From positions 248,001 through 312,000 of the forward strand of contig NZ_VSST01000020.1 of assembly GCF_019402665.1 (NCBI RefSeq): a stretch of 64,000 nucleotides of DNA, given 5' to 3'. Origin of the DNA: Bradyrhizobium canariense. Lineage in GTDB: Bacteria > Pseudomonadota > Alphaproteobacteria > Rhizobiales > Xanthobacteraceae. Below the pieces are notes generated by a model, which was not told the origin of the DNA, ran no database searches, and was given only the letters and a program-made list of their open reading frames with translations. Made by a program: the position numbers and the translations under genes. Below, piece after piece: positions 36,085 to 44,857 of the stretch. Within the stretch, counting starts at the first letter, position 1; the number at the start of each line of letters is the position of its first letter.

Positions 36085-37386
36085 ATGGCGGGATTGTTGC
36101 GCCGCGCGGCTGCTATTGCCGCGCCGATCGGGCTTGTGTCGATCATGGCTTCGCCGGCGCGCGCCGCGGGCTCAGAGATCAACACCGCCGACACCGCCTG
36201 GATGATTGTCGCCACCGCATTGGTGCTGATGATGACGATCCCGGGGCTCGCGCTGTTCTATTCCGGCATGGTGCGCAAGAAGAACGTGCTCGCCACCATG
36301 GCGCAGAGCCTCGCCGCGGTGACGATCATCTCCATTCTCTGGGTCGCCTTCGGCTATTCGCTGTGCTTCGTCGGCGACGGCCCATGGATCGGCACGCTCG
36401 ACCGCTGGTTCCTCGCCGGCATGACCATGGACAGCGTCAACCCGGCCGCGAAGACGATCCCGGAAGCGCTGTTCATGCTGTACCAGATGACGTTTGCGAT
36501 CATCACGGTGGCGCTGGTCGCGGGCGCGGTCGCCGACCGGATGCGTTTCTCCGCTTATCTGCTGTTCTCAGTGGCCTGGTTCATCTTCGTCTACATTCCG
36601 CTGGCGCACTGGGTGTGGGGCGGCGGCTTCCTCGCGAGCATGGGCGTGCTGGATTTCGCCGGCGGCCTCGTGGTGCATCTGTCGGCCGGCACCGCCGGCC
36701 TCGTCGCGGCGAAGGTGATGGGACGCCGTCATGGCTACGGCACCGAAAATCTCTCGCCGTTCGATCTGTCGCTTGCGGTGATGGGCACCGGCCTGTTGTG
36801 GGTCGGCTGGTTCGGCTTCAACGGCGGCTCGGCGGGCGCAGCCAATTCGCGCGCGGTGCTGGCGATCATCGCGACCCATCTCGCAGCGTGCTCCGGCGCG
36901 CTGACCTGGGGCGCGATCGAATGGTCGACGCGGCGCAAGCCTTCCGTGCTCGGCATGATTTCCGGCGCGGTCGCCGGCCTCGGCACCATCACGCCGGCCT
37001 CGGGATTCGTGGCGCCCTGGCACGGTATCGTCATCGGCGTGATCGCGGGCCTGGTCTGCTACTGGGCCTGCACCTGGCTGAAGCACCGCTTCGACTATGA
37101 CGATTCGCTCGACGTGTTCGGCGTCCACGGCATCGGCGGGCTGACCGGGACCCTGCTGGCCGGCGTGTTCGCAACCAGCGCGATCGGCGGCACCGCCGGC
37201 CTGCTCGAAGGCCATCCGCAGCAGCTTCTGATCCAGCTGTATGGGGTCGCCGTCACCTTCGTCTGGTCGGCCGGCGTGAGCTTCGTCCTGCTCACGCTGG
37301 TCAGCCTGTTCGTGCCGTTGCGCGTCTCGCGGGAGCACGAGCTCGAAGGGCTGGATATTTCGCAGCACGGCGAGGCGCTGCAGTAA
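36085..37386 (+). CDS. amtB: Ammonium transporter, first copy
   Basis: A 433-residue ammonium channel with a signal-like N-terminus (1-~27) and 11 hydrophobic helices. Characteristic parts include PGLALFYSGMVR, YQMTFAIITVALVAGAVADRM, DFAGGLVVHLSAGTAGL with the twin-His channel region, WFGFNGGSAG and DDSLDVFGVHGIGG. It lacks the alanine-rich insertion seen in the second copy. The PII partner glnK precedes it. The stop codon is 11 bases before the ArsR operator. Confidence 0.95.
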   Translation: MAGLLRRAAAIAAPIGLVSIMASPARAAGSEINTADTAWMIVATALVLMMTIPGLALFYSGMVRKKNVLATMAQSLAAVTIISILWVAFGYSLCFVGDGPWIGTLDRWFLAGMTMDSVNPAAKTIPEALFMLYQMTFAIITVALVAGAVADRMRFSAYLLFSVAWFIFVYIPLAHWVWGGGFLASMGVLDFAGGLVVHLSAGTAGLVAAKVMGRRHGYGTENLSPFDLSLAVMGTGLLWVGWFGFNGGSAGAANSRAVLAIIATHLAACSGALTWGAIEWSTRRKPSVLGMISGAVAGLGTITPASGFVAPWHGIVIGVIAGLVCYWACTWLKHRFDYDDSLDVFGVHGIGGLTGTLLAGVFATSAIGGTAGLLEGHPQQLLIQLYGVAVTFVWSAGVSFVLLTLVSLFVPLRVSREHELEGLDISQHGEALQ

Positions 37387-37397
37387 TGGGCCTTGCG

Positions 37398-37425
37398 CAA
37401 CACATAAGCCTGTGCTTATGTGTTG
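37398..37425. promoter_or_regulatory. Perfect inverted repeat, probable ArsR operator
   Basis: A 28-base perfect inverted repeat with 12-base arms, CAACACATAAGC and GCTTATGTGTTG, and a 4-base spacer. It lies between the amtB stop and the ArsR start codon (37428), two bases before the ATG. The size matches the winged-helix operators of ArsR proteins, and binding there would block both transcription and ribosome access. It has no T-tail, so a terminator is unlikely. Confidence 0.8.
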
Positions 37426-37427
37426 CC

Positions 37428-37742
37428 ATGATCGAAGCCGACATCTTCAAGGCGCTGGCCGACCCGACCCGCCGCAAGGTCTTTGAGAAGCTTGCCGGCG
37501 GAAGCCTGAATGCGAGCGCTTTGCGCGACGGATTAGAGATCAGCCAACCGGCGATGTCGCAGCATCTTGCGGTGCTGCGCGGGGCGGGCCTGGTGCGCGA
37601 ACAGCGGCAGGGCCGCTTTGTGAATTACGAAGTCGATCCCGAAGGAATTCTCGCCATCGGGACCTGGCTTGCGCGCTACCGCGCCTATTGGCCGAAACGC
37701 ATGGATGCCCTCGCCGATCTCTTGAAGGAGATGGATCAATGA
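37428..37742 (+). CDS. ArsR family regulator
   Basis: A 104-residue winged-helix regulator. The helix-turn-helix is ALRDGLEISQPAMSQHLAVLRGAGL (first residues near 28), with the conserved ArsR/SmtB face. The opening EADIFKALADPTRRKVFEKLAGG is typical of the subgroup that pairs with SRPBCC proteins. There is no metal-binding cysteine set (no ELCVCDL), so it should sense something other than As/Cd. Its stop overlaps the next gene (ATGA). The start is just after a perfect inverted repeat, so autoregulation is likely. Confidence 0.92.
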   Translation: MIEADIFKALADPTRRKVFEKLAGGSLNASALRDGLEISQPAMSQHLAVLRGAGLVREQRQGRFVNYEVDPEGILAIGTWLARYRAYWPKRMDALADLLKEMDQ

Positions 37743-38086
37743 GCGACGCCGCGAAGCCTGATCCCTCCGACGCAGCTCTCGTCCTCGAATATGAATTCGA
37801 TGCGCCGCCGGCCAAGGTCTGGCGCGCGGTGACCATTCCGGCGTTGCGCGAGCGCTGGCTGCCGGATTGCGACCTTGCGGGCGCCGAGCCGGAATCATCA
37901 ATCCCAGGCCAGGAGGTGCGCTACCGGCTTCGCGATTCCGAACCGCCGTTTCGCGAAAGCCATGTCATCTTCCGGATCGAACCGAACGAGGATGGCGGCA
38001 CCCGCTTCCGCATCATCCAGCAAACCTGCATGAAGCTGCCGCAGCCGGCCAACAGCAATGGCTGCCTGATGCGCGCGGCCGCCTAA
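37739..38086 (+). CDS. SRPBCC (AHSA1-like) domain protein
   Basis: A 115-residue helix-grip protein. It has [29 protein letters not shown] at the start, as in START/AHSA1 proteins, then the [23 protein letters not shown] strands. It overlaps the ArsR stop by four bases, so the two are translated together. ArsR-SRPBCC pairs are common and often unlinked to metal. At 115 residues it is shorter than usual (about 140-160) and may lack the last helix. The ligand is unknown. Confidence 0.8.
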   Translation: MSDAAKPDPSDAALVLEYEFDAPPAKVWRAVTIPALRERWLPDCDLAGAEPESSIPGQEVRYRLRDSEPPFRESHVIFRIEPNEDGGTRFRIIQQTCMKLPQPANSNGCLMRAAA

Positions 38087-38127
38087 CACCAACACCACTT
38101 CACCACCCGCAGACATGGAGGTCGCCG

Positions 38128-38730
38128 ATGCGCGACATGCTTCAGCTCGTCCCTATGGTCGTCGAACAATCCGCCCGCGGCGAACGATCCTTCGACATCT
38201 ATTCGCGCCTGCTGCGCGAGCGCATCATCTTCCTCAACGGCGAGGTCAATGATGCGATGTCGGGCCTCGTCTGCGCGCAGCTCTTGTTCCTGGAGGCGGA
38301 GAATCCGAACAAGCCGATCAATCTCTACATCAATTCCTATGGCGGCGTGGTCACCGCGGGCCTTGCGATGTACGACACCATGCAATTCATCAAGGCGCCG
38401 GTGCATACGCTGTGCATGGGCACCGCGCGCTCGATGGGCTCGTTCCTGCTGATGGCCGGCGAGCCCGGTCACCGCGCCGCCCTGCCCAATGCGAGCCTTC
38501 ACGTGCATCAGCCGCTCGGCGGCTTTCAGGGCCAGGCGTCCGACATCCTGATCCATGCCACCGAGATGCAGGAAACCAAGCGGCGCATCATCCGGCTCTA
38601 TGCCCAACATTGCGGGCGCCCCGAGCCGGACGTGGAACGAACCCTGGACCGCGACCACTTCATGACCGCGCAGCAGGCGGTCGACTGGGGGCTGATCGAC
38701 CGGGTGTTCACGGAACGCAGCGCCGCCTGA
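38128..38730 (+). CDS. ClpP-like ATP-dependent protease proteolytic subunit
   Basis: A 200-residue ClpP-type serine protease subunit. The catalytic region is [19 protein letters not shown] (nucleophile Ser in ARSMG), the His is in [16 protein letters not shown], and the Asp lies in [22 protein letters not shown]. Oligomerisation segments are normal. The residue before the nucleophile region is Arg, where the canonical protein has Ala (AASMG). It has no long N-terminal propeptide. It follows the SRPBCC gene after 41 bases behind TGGAGG, so it is probably part of the ArsR operon rather than the main clpP-clpX locus, and may be an accessory ClpP. Confidence 0.9.
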   Translation: MRDMLQLVPMVVEQSARGERSFDIYSRLLRERIIFLNGEVNDAMSGLVCAQLLFLEAENPNKPINLYINSYGGVVTAGLAMYDTMQFIKAPVHTLCMGTARSMGSFLLMAGEPGHRAALPNASLHVHQPLGGFQGQASDILIHATEMQETKRRIIRLYAQHCGRPEPDVERTLDRDHFMTAQQAVDWGLIDRVFTERSAA

Positions 38731-39164
38731 CGGTCTCTGCCTGCAACCGTCCGGCGAGCTCGCCCCGCTTAAGCTGTTTGGCCGGTTACGCGCATTCCGT
38801 GAGCACAAGTGCGGGGGGTCCGATATTTCGCCGCACGACAAGCCCTGCAACAGGCGTCCGCCTTACGGAAATACCGTTCTGCTGCCCGGCGCATGAGCAT
38901 CAATGTGTCGGCAGCTTGACGTGCCTTTATTTTAATCAGGCATGACCAGGTATTGAGCGCGGCGTAATAGCGCACCGCACCGCAATACGCGTCAAACGCG
39001 AAAACACCCGTTTTCATAGTCCGTTAGCCAACACGCCCGATCTGGCACGGCATTTGATTCTAGGGGTCCTGGCTGTGCCCGCGTAGTGAACTTTCTCCCT
39101 CGTGGCGAACCAGTCGAGAAACGCCCGGCCACGTCCGGACCGGGCCCAAGCGGGGATAGGACCC
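38731..39164. promoter_or_regulatory. Leader of the second glnK with a sigma-54-like site
   Basis: This 434-base gap has no gene. At 39043-39058 it contains TGGCACGGCATTTGAT, which fits the sigma-54 promoter pattern (TGGCAC, five bases, TTGC) except that the final GC is GA; the GG-to-GA spacing of 10 is correct. It lies about 107 bases before the glnK ATG. No clear NtrC site was seen. Confidence 0.5.
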
Positions 39165-39503
39165 ATGAAAATTGTTATGGCGATTATTAAGCCATTCAAG
39201 CTGGAAGAAGTCCGTGACGCCCTGACCGCCATCGGCGTTCACGGTCTCACGGTGACGGAAGTCAAGGGATATGGCCGCCAGAAGGGCCATACGGAAATCT
39301 ATCGCGGCGCCGAATATGCCGTGAGCTTCCTGCCCAAGATCAAGATCGAGGTCGCTGTCGCCTCCGACCAGGTCGACAAGACCATCGACGCCATCACGAC
39401 CGCCGCAAAAACCGGTCAGATCGGCGACGGCAAGATCTTCGTCATCAATCTCGACCATGCGGTTCGTATCCGCACCGGCGAGGCCGATGCTGCGGCCCTT
39501 TGA
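39165..39503 (+). CDS. glnK: PII nitrogen-regulatory protein, second copy
   Basis: A 112-residue PII protein with the same layout as the first copy: the T-loop YRGAEYAVSF with the uridylylated Tyr and the C-terminal DGKIFVINLDHAVRIRTGE. It is followed by amtB after 38 bases. The 434-base region before it holds a sigma-54-like promoter, the usual control of glnK-amtB by NtrC. The ATG at 39165 follows GGGGATAGG. Which copy is GlnK and which GlnB-like cannot be decided from sequence alone. Confidence 0.95.
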   Translation: MKIVMAIIKPFKLEEVRDALTAIGVHGLTVTEVKGYGRQKGHTEIYRGAEYAVSFLPKIKIEVAVASDQVDKTIDAITTAAKTGQIGDGKIFVINLDHAVRIRTGEADAAAL

Positions 39504-39541
39504 TTTCGCGCTCAATCAAAATTCAATCAGGAGTAAATGAA

Positions 39542-40990
39542 ATGACGTTTAAGCGTCCCTATGGCGCGGGATTGGCGGCTCTCGCAGTCGGCCTGTTCGC
39601 TGCGACCGCAGCCTATGCCGAGCCAACGGTCAACAAGGGAGACAACGCCTGGATGCTGACATCGACAGTGCTCGTGCTGTTGATGACGATCCCCGGCCTC
39701 GCGCTGTTCTACGGCGGCCTCGTCCGCTCCAAGAACATGCTCTCGGTCCTGATGCAGGTGTTCTACACCGTCTGCGTCGTCACCGTGATCTGGGCCGTGT
39801 ACGGCTACAGCCTCACCTTCACCGGCGGTTCCGACTTCATCGGCGGCTTCTCCAAGGCCTTCATGATGGGCGTCACCACCGACTCGAAGGCTGCGACCTT
39901 CTCGGTCGACGCCAACATCTCGGAGCTCATCTATATGTGCTTCCAGATGACCTTCGCAGCGATCACGCCCGCCCTCATCGTCGGCGCCTTTGCCGAGCGC
40001 ATGAAGTTCGCGGCGATCGCGCTCTTCATCCCGCTCTGGGTCACGCTGATCTACTTCCCGATCGCGCACATGGTCTGGTATTGGCCCGGCCCGGACATGA
40101 TCCAGGACGCTGCCAAGGCTCTGGCTGCTGCGGCTGATGGCGCGGCGAAGACCGCGGCGCAGGCCAAGCTCGACGAGATCAACGCCGACGCAGGCTGGAT
40201 CTTCAAGAAGGGCGCGATCGACTTCGCGGGCGGCACCGTGGTGCACATCAACGCCGGCATCGCGGGCCTCGTCGGCGCTCTGCTGATCGGCAAGCGCGTC
40301 GGTTACGGCAAGGAGCTGATGGCTCCGCACTCGCTGACCATGTCGATGATCGGCGCCTCGCTGCTCTGGGTCGGCTGGTTCGGCTTCAACGCCGGCTCCA
40401 ACCTCGAAGCCAATGGCGGCGCAGCCCTCGCCATGACCAACTCCTTCGTCGCCACCGCAGCCGCCGCGCTGTCGTGGATGTTCGCGGAGTGGATCATCAA
40501 GGGTCACCCGTCCGTGCTCGGCGTCATCTCCGGCGCTGTCGCGGGCCTCGTGGCCGTCACGCCTGCCGCCGGCTTCTCCGGCGTGATGGGTGCGATCGTC
40601 CTCGGCCTCGTGGTCGGCGTGGTCTGCCTGTTCTTCTGCACCGTCGTGAAGAACGCGCTCGGCTACGATGACTCCCTCGATGTGTTCGGCGTGCACTGCG
40701 TCGGCGGCATCATCGGCGCCCTCGGCACCGGCATCCTCGTCAATCCGGCGTTGGGTGGTGCGGGCATCATCGACTACACCGCGATCCCGCCGAAGGTTGC
40801 CGATTACGACTTCGCAGCGCAGATGATCTCCCAGGTCTGGGGCGTCGGCACCACGCTGGTGTGGTCGGGTATCGGTTCGGCGATCCTCTACAAGGTCGTC
40901 GATGTGATCGTTGGCCTCCGCGCCAATGTCGAGAGCGAGCGTGAAGGCCTCGACATCACCGAGCACACCGAGCGCGCCTACAACATGTAA
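39542..40990 (+). CDS. amtB: Ammonium transporter, second copy
   Basis: A 482-residue ammonium channel. It has a signal peptide (1-~26, ends AYAEP) and the AmtB blocks PGLALFYGGLVR, FQMTFAAITPALIVGAFAERM, DFAGGTVVHINAGIAGL and DDSLDVFGVHCVGG. Unlike the first copy it carries a 40-50 residue alanine-rich insertion between helices (about 185-225, near AAADGAAKTAAQAKLDE) before the DFAGG block. A perfect terminator follows the stop. With glnK it forms the second ammonium-sensing pair. Confidence 0.95.
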   Translation: MTFKRPYGAGLAALAVGLFAATAAYAEPTVNKGDNAWMLTSTVLVLLMTIPGLALFYGGLVRSKNMLSVLMQVFYTVCVVTVIWAVYGYSLTFTGGSDFIGGFSKAFMMGVTTDSKAATFSVDANISELIYMCFQMTFAAITPALIVGAFAERMKFAAIALFIPLWVTLIYFPIAHMVWYWPGPDMIQDAAKALAAAADGAAKTAAQAKLDEINADAGWIFKKGAIDFAGGTVVHINAGIAGLVGALLIGKRVGYGKELMAPHSLTMSMIGASLLWVGWFGFNAGSNLEANGGAALAMTNSFVATAAAALSWMFAEWIIKGHPSVLGVISGAVAGLVAVTPAAGFSGVMGAIVLGLVVGVVCLFFCTVVKNALGYDDSLDVFGVHCVGGIIGALGTGILVNPALGGAGIIDYTAIPPKVADYDFAAQMISQVWGVGTTLVWSGIGSAILYKVVDVIVGLRANVESEREGLDITEHTERAYNM

Positions 40991-41074
40991 GTCTCCTCCC
41001 GGGCGCGGCCTCCTCGGAGGTCGCGCTCACAACTACGGTTTGGGGCACATACCCGGCAATGTCCCGGCCGTTGA

Positions 41075-41109
41075 GGGGCTCCAGCGCAAGTTGGAGCCCC
41101 TTTCTTTTT
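41075..41109 (+). terminator. Rho-independent terminator of the second glnK-amtB pair
   Basis: A perfect 9-base stem, GGGGCTCCA and TGGAGCCCC, with an 8-base loop, followed by TTTCTTTTT (41101-41109). It lies about 85 bases after the amtB stop. This is the best terminator in the window. Confidence 0.93.
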
Positions 41110-41197
41110 GGACCCGAGCACCGCTGGGCCGTCATAAGTTAAATTGCATTGCTGCGAGCTTGTTGAATATCATGCTCCCCATTTGGAGCAGGATTTC

Positions 41198-42796
41198 ATG
41201 CGTCTGCCCTATTGCCTGGTCTGGTGCTTCCTGTTGCTCGCTTTGTCGAGCCTCGATGCCCGTGCGGACAAGCGCGTCGCGCTGGTGATTGGCAACGGCG
41301 CCTACCGAAACGTTCCCACGCTCGCCAATCCGACCAATGATGCGGCCGATGTCGGCGCGGCCCTCAAGCGATCGGGGTTCGATCCTCTGGTCGCGACCGA
41401 CCTCGACCAGTCCGCCATGCAGGACACCATTCTTCGCTTCGCGCGTGAGGCTCGCGGCGCCGATGTCGCCCTGTTCTACTACAGCGGGCACGCGCTCCAG
41501 TTCGCCGGCGTCAACTATCTGGTGCCTGTCGATGCCGTCGTTCGCGACGAGGTCGATCTGCGCCGCCTGGTACGCGCCGACGAGATCCTGGCGGATCTCC
41601 AGCAGGCGAAGAACCTGCGCATCCTCGTGCTCGACGCCTGCCGCGACAATCCATTTGCCGACGAGTTGCGGCGAAACGTCGGACAGGGCCGTGGCGTCAC
41701 CGTCTCTCGCGGCCTCGCCAAGATGGAAAGTCCCGAGGGCACCATCATTTCCTACGCGACACAGGCCGGCCGGACTGCCGACGACGGCAGCGGCCGCAAC
41801 AGCCCCTATACCAGCGCGTTCCTGGAGCACATCGGCGACAAGGGCAACGTCAACACGGTATTTCAAACGATCAGCGCCGGCGTCTACCAGCGCTCCAAAG
41901 GCTTGCAAGTGCCGGAGCTGTCGCTGTCGTTCTTCGGCGAGTTCTACCTCAACGGCAAGCCCGAAACGGCGGCGTTGTCTCCTGCGACGCCTCAGGTCGA
42001 TCCCTGCGCGGAGGCCAGCGACCATTGGCGTAGCGCGGAAGCGCTGGGAACGCTCGCGGCGTTCAAGGATCACCTCGCACGCTTCCCAGCGTGCGCGTTC
42101 GCAGATTTGGCGAAATCACGCATCGAGACTTTGGCGAAACCATCAGACGCCGCCAAGCGCGTAACCGCGTTCGATGGAACCTGGATCGCGAAGGAAACTT
42201 GCGAGAACAAGCCCCCGTTTCCCGAGGCCTATTTCCAGTATGCGCTGCGCGTCAAGGATGGCGTGCTGCACACTCTCTCCGGGGAAGAGGGCAAGCCCGG
42301 TGCCACAATCTATGACGGGAAGATTGAAGCGGACGGCAGCGCGACTGTCACCGTCAACGGGCTGATTGGCGAAAAGGATCCGCTTCGCCGCACCGCCGGC
42401 GCGCCCTATCAGTACAAGCTGGCACTCGAGCTGAAAGAAACCACCGGCGCCGGCGTCCGCACCGAGACCGGCCGACCGTGTCGGATGGAGCTCTCCAAGC
42501 TGACGACACCGAGCCCCGCTGCAAGTCCGGGCCAACCTGATTCGAAGCGGCCGACCAAGCGCGACGACAAGAGGGCCGTGCTGCCGCCAGATCAGGCCGG
42601 AGCAGGGCAACCACGGCAGACCGGAAGCGGCATGAGCTGTTCGTTCATGCGAAGCAGGTGCGCCACGGCGTGCGTCAGTATGGGCGGCCGCGCGGATTGC
42701 GCTTCAACCGCTTGTCCACGGCTGGAAGCCGAGTGCATGAGCAGCGGTTGCTGGCGCGGCCGGGGATTCAACGGCTGCGGGCTTGCCAAGCGATAG
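41198..42796 (+). CDS. Caspase-like (peptidase C14) exported protein with Cys-rich tail
   Basis: A 532-residue protein. A signal peptide covers about 1-23 (CLVWCFLLLALSSLDARA). The caspase p20-like domain (about 25-250) has ALVIGNGAYRN at the start, the catalytic His98 in YYSGHALQ and Cys148 in LDACRDNP, so the dyad is intact. The middle region (about 330-440) is a beta-rich domain of no family I can name. The C-terminal 55 residues contain eight cysteines in pairs, which suggests disulfides. Bacterial orthocaspases of this type are found in Rhizobiales; most have not been studied. An ATG at 41144 would precede the signal peptide and is less likely. Confidence 0.85.
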   Translation: MRLPYCLVWCFLLLALSSLDARADKRVALVIGNGAYRNVPTLANPTNDAADVGAALKRSGFDPLVATDLDQSAMQDTILRFAREARGADVALFYYSGHALQFAGVNYLVPVDAVVRDEVDLRRLVRADEILADLQQAKNLRILVLDACRDNPFADELRRNVGQGRGVTVSRGLAKMESPEGTIISYATQAGRTADDGSGRNSPYTSAFLEHIGDKGNVNTVFQTISAGVYQRSKGLQVPELSLSFFGEFYLNGKPETAALSPATPQVDPCAEASDHWRSAEALGTLAAFKDHLARFPACAFADLAKSRIETLAKPSDAAKRVTAFDGTWIAKETCENKPPFPEAYFQYALRVKDGVLHTLSGEEGKPGATIYDGKIEADGSATVTVNGLIGEKDPLRRTAGAPYQYKLALELKETTGAGVRTETGRPCRMELSKLTTPSPAASPGQPDSKRPTKRDDKRAVLPPDQAGAGQPRQTGSGMSCSFMRSRCATACVSMGGRADCASTACPRLEAECMSSGCWRGRGFNGCGLAKR

Positions 42797-42912
42797 ATGC
42801 ACGAACCGGCTGCGGATGGTCTGCCTTTGTCCGCTCGCAAAGAAAAAGATTGCCATTCCGCACCGCTGGCGCAGAAATATCGACCACAAGAAACAACAAA
42901 AGGGAGGTCGTC

Positions 42913-43317
42913 ATGCGTTTGGAAGGCGGATGCTATTGCGGCGAAGTGCGCTATGTCGCCGAGGGCGACCCAATGATGCAGGCGCAGTGTCATTGCCGCG
43001 AGTGCCAGTACATCTCGGGCGGCGCGCCCAACACCTTCATCGCGATGCCGGCGGCCGGCTTCAGCTACATCGCCGGGCAGCCCAAGCAGTTCACCCGCAA
43101 GGACCTCGAGCGCGCCGTCACGCGCGAATTCTGCGCCGAATGCGGCACCCATCTGGTGACCAAGGTTCCGGGACTGCCGGCTGCGATCCTGAAGGTCGGC
43201 ACGCTGGACGAGCCTGCGCAGTTCCATCCGCAGATGGCGATCTACACCTGCGACAAGCAGGACTTCCACGCGATCCCCGCGGGCATGGCGACATTCGAGA
43301 AGCTGCCGGCGCACTAG
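42913..43317 (+). CDS. GFA family protein (glutathione-dependent formaldehyde-activating-like)
   Basis: A 134-residue zinc-binding protein of the GFA/centromere-protein V fold. The cysteines are in GGCYCGEVRY (about 8-10), QCHCRECQYISGG (about 30-36) and FCAECGTHL (about 77-81), the usual pattern for one or two zincs. The family is named for a formaldehyde:glutathione enzyme, but that activity is disputed for most members. The ATG at 42913 follows AGGGAGG. It is separated from the next gene by a repeat. Confidence 0.9.
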   Translation: MRLEGGCYCGEVRYVAEGDPMMQAQCHCRECQYISGGAPNTFIAMPAAGFSYIAGQPKQFTRKDLERAVTREFCAECGTHLVTKVPGLPAAILKVGTLDEPAQFHPQMAIYTCDKQDFHAIPAGMATFEKLPAH

Positions 43318-43335
43318 AGCCGCGATGACGGCGCG

Positions 43336-43455
43336 CTCCCTCCCTCGCATGCGGGGGAGGGCTGGGGAGAGGGTGCCTCAACATCGGGACAGTCCCTGTT
43401 TGGAGAGAACCCTCACCCACGCCTCCGGCGCGACCTCTCCCGCAAGCGGGAGCGG
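43336..43455. repeat. Palindromic repeat, family F
   Basis: An element with the arms CTCCCTCCCTCGCATGCGGG / CCTCTCCCGCAAGCGGGAG and an inner pair GGGAGAGGGTG / CCCTCACCC. It fills the gap between the GFA gene and the aminotransferase. No other copy was found in this window. Confidence 0.7.
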
Positions 43456-43627
43456 TAAGAACCGCCGCAGCCATCCCGTTGTTATCCGGCCTTATTTTTC
43501 CTGCTCTGGACGGAGCCGGCGACCGATGGTTAATCGCGTCTTAACCTCGCCCTATCTATGGTGAACTGAACCGCTTCCCGTCGGCGCCTTGCTGCGACCG
43601 GCTGTTCCAAGAGTGCTGGCGTCCAGA

Positions 43628-44842
43628 ATGGCTATGACCGCTTCATCCCGTGCGCCGCAGGACAGTGGAAGCTCCGATAGCGAACGCTCTCCCTTCGTCC
43701 GGCTGAACGAGCTGCTGGCACCCCATCAGCCCGGCAAGCCGTTGATTTCGCTTGCCGTCGGCGAGCCGCAGCATCCCGTGCCTGATTTCGTCGGCCCGGT
43801 GCTGGCCAAGCACATCGCCGATTTCGGCCGTTATCCCGCGAACAAGGGCACCGACCCGTTCCGCAAGGCTGCGGGCGTCTGGCTATCGTCGCGCTTCAAG
43901 CTGCCGCGCGCCCTCGATCCCGAGTGCGAGATTCTCGTCCTCAATGGCAGCCGCGAGGGGCTGTTCCTCGCCGCGATCGCGGCCGCGCGCTATGTCGGCC
44001 CGCGTCCCGGCAAGCCCGCGATCCTGATGCCGAACCCGTTCTATCCGGTCTATGGCGCCGGCGCCCGCGCCGCGGCTTGCGAACCGGTCTACCTGCCGAC
44101 CACGGCCGAGAACGGCTTCCTGCCCGATCTCGACGCCATCGACGAGGCGACGCTGGCGCGCACGGTGGCGTTCTATCTGGCTTCGCCCGCCAACCCGCAG
44201 GGCTCGGTCGCCTCGCGCGATTATTTCACGCGCCTGAAGCAGCTCGCCGACCGCTACGGCTTCGTGATCCTCAGCGACGAGTGCTATTCGGAGATCTACA
44301 CCCGCGAAGCGCCCGGCAGCGCGCTCGAATGCGCCGGCCCTGATTTCACCCGCGTGGTTGCGTTCCAGTCGCTGTCGAAGCGCTCCAACCTGCCGGGCCT
44401 GCGCGTCGGCTTCGCCGCCGGCGACAAAAAACTCATCGGCATGTTCCTCGAGCTGCGCAATATCGCGGCGCCGCAGGTGCCGGTACCGCTCCAGCATGTC
44501 GCGACCGTCGCTTACGGCGACGAGGCGCATGTCGAGGAGAACCGCAGGCTCTACCGGATCAAGTTCGATCTCGCCGACCAGATCATCGGCAATCGCTACG
44601 GCTATCGCCGGCCCGACGCCGGCTTCTGCGTCTGGCTCAACACGTCCGAAATCGGCGACGACGTGTCTGTGTGCCTGAAACTCTTCAAGGAAGCAGGCGT
44701 GCGCGTGGTGCCCGGCAGCTATCTGGCGCGGCTCCAGCCCGACGGCTTCAATCCCGGCGCAGGCTACATTCGCCTTGCGCTGGTGCAGGATGGCGAGACT
44801 ACGGCGCAGGCGCTGCACCGCCTGGTCGAGACTCTGGGTTAG
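43628..44842 (+). CDS. Class I/II PLP-dependent aminotransferase (DapC-like)
   Basis: A 404-residue aminotransferase. The fold-type-I blocks are present: SLAVGEPQHPVPDFV near the start, NGSREGLFLAA, ANPQGSVASRDYF, LSDECYSEIY and the PLP-lysine motif SLSKRSNLPGLRVG. It resembles N-succinyldiaminopimelate transaminase from alphaproteobacteria, which would place it in lysine and peptidoglycan synthesis, but other substrates are possible. The start is the ATG at 43628; ATG 43634 is as likely. It precedes ftsK by 15 bases, so the two may be co-transcribed. Confidence 0.88.
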   Translation: MAMTASSRAPQDSGSSDSERSPFVRLNELLAPHQPGKPLISLAVGEPQHPVPDFVGPVLAKHIADFGRYPANKGTDPFRKAAGVWLSSRFKLPRALDPECEILVLNGSREGLFLAAIAAARYVGPRPGKPAILMPNPFYPVYGAGARAAACEPVYLPTTAENGFLPDLDAIDEATLARTVAFYLASPANPQGSVASRDYFTRLKQLADRYGFVILSDECYSEIYTREAPGSALECAGPDFTRVVAFQSLSKRSNLPGLRVGFAAGDKKLIGMFLELRNIAAPQVPVPLQHVATVAYGDEAHVEENRRLYRIKFDLADQIIGNRYGYRRPDAGFCVWLNTSEIGDDVSVCLKLFKEAGVRVVPGSYLARLQPDGFNPGAGYIRLALVQDGETTAQALHRLVETLG

Positions 44843-44857
44843 GCGGGGCCCGTGAGC

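Noticed and set aside
37398..37425. The inverted repeat after amtB as a terminator
   Set aside because: There is no T-run after it and it lies directly against the ArsR start, which fits an operator better.
39527..40966. A 479-codon minus-strand frame antisense to the second amtB
   Set aside because: Composition typical of antisense shadow (Asp/His/Glu-rich); no start signal.
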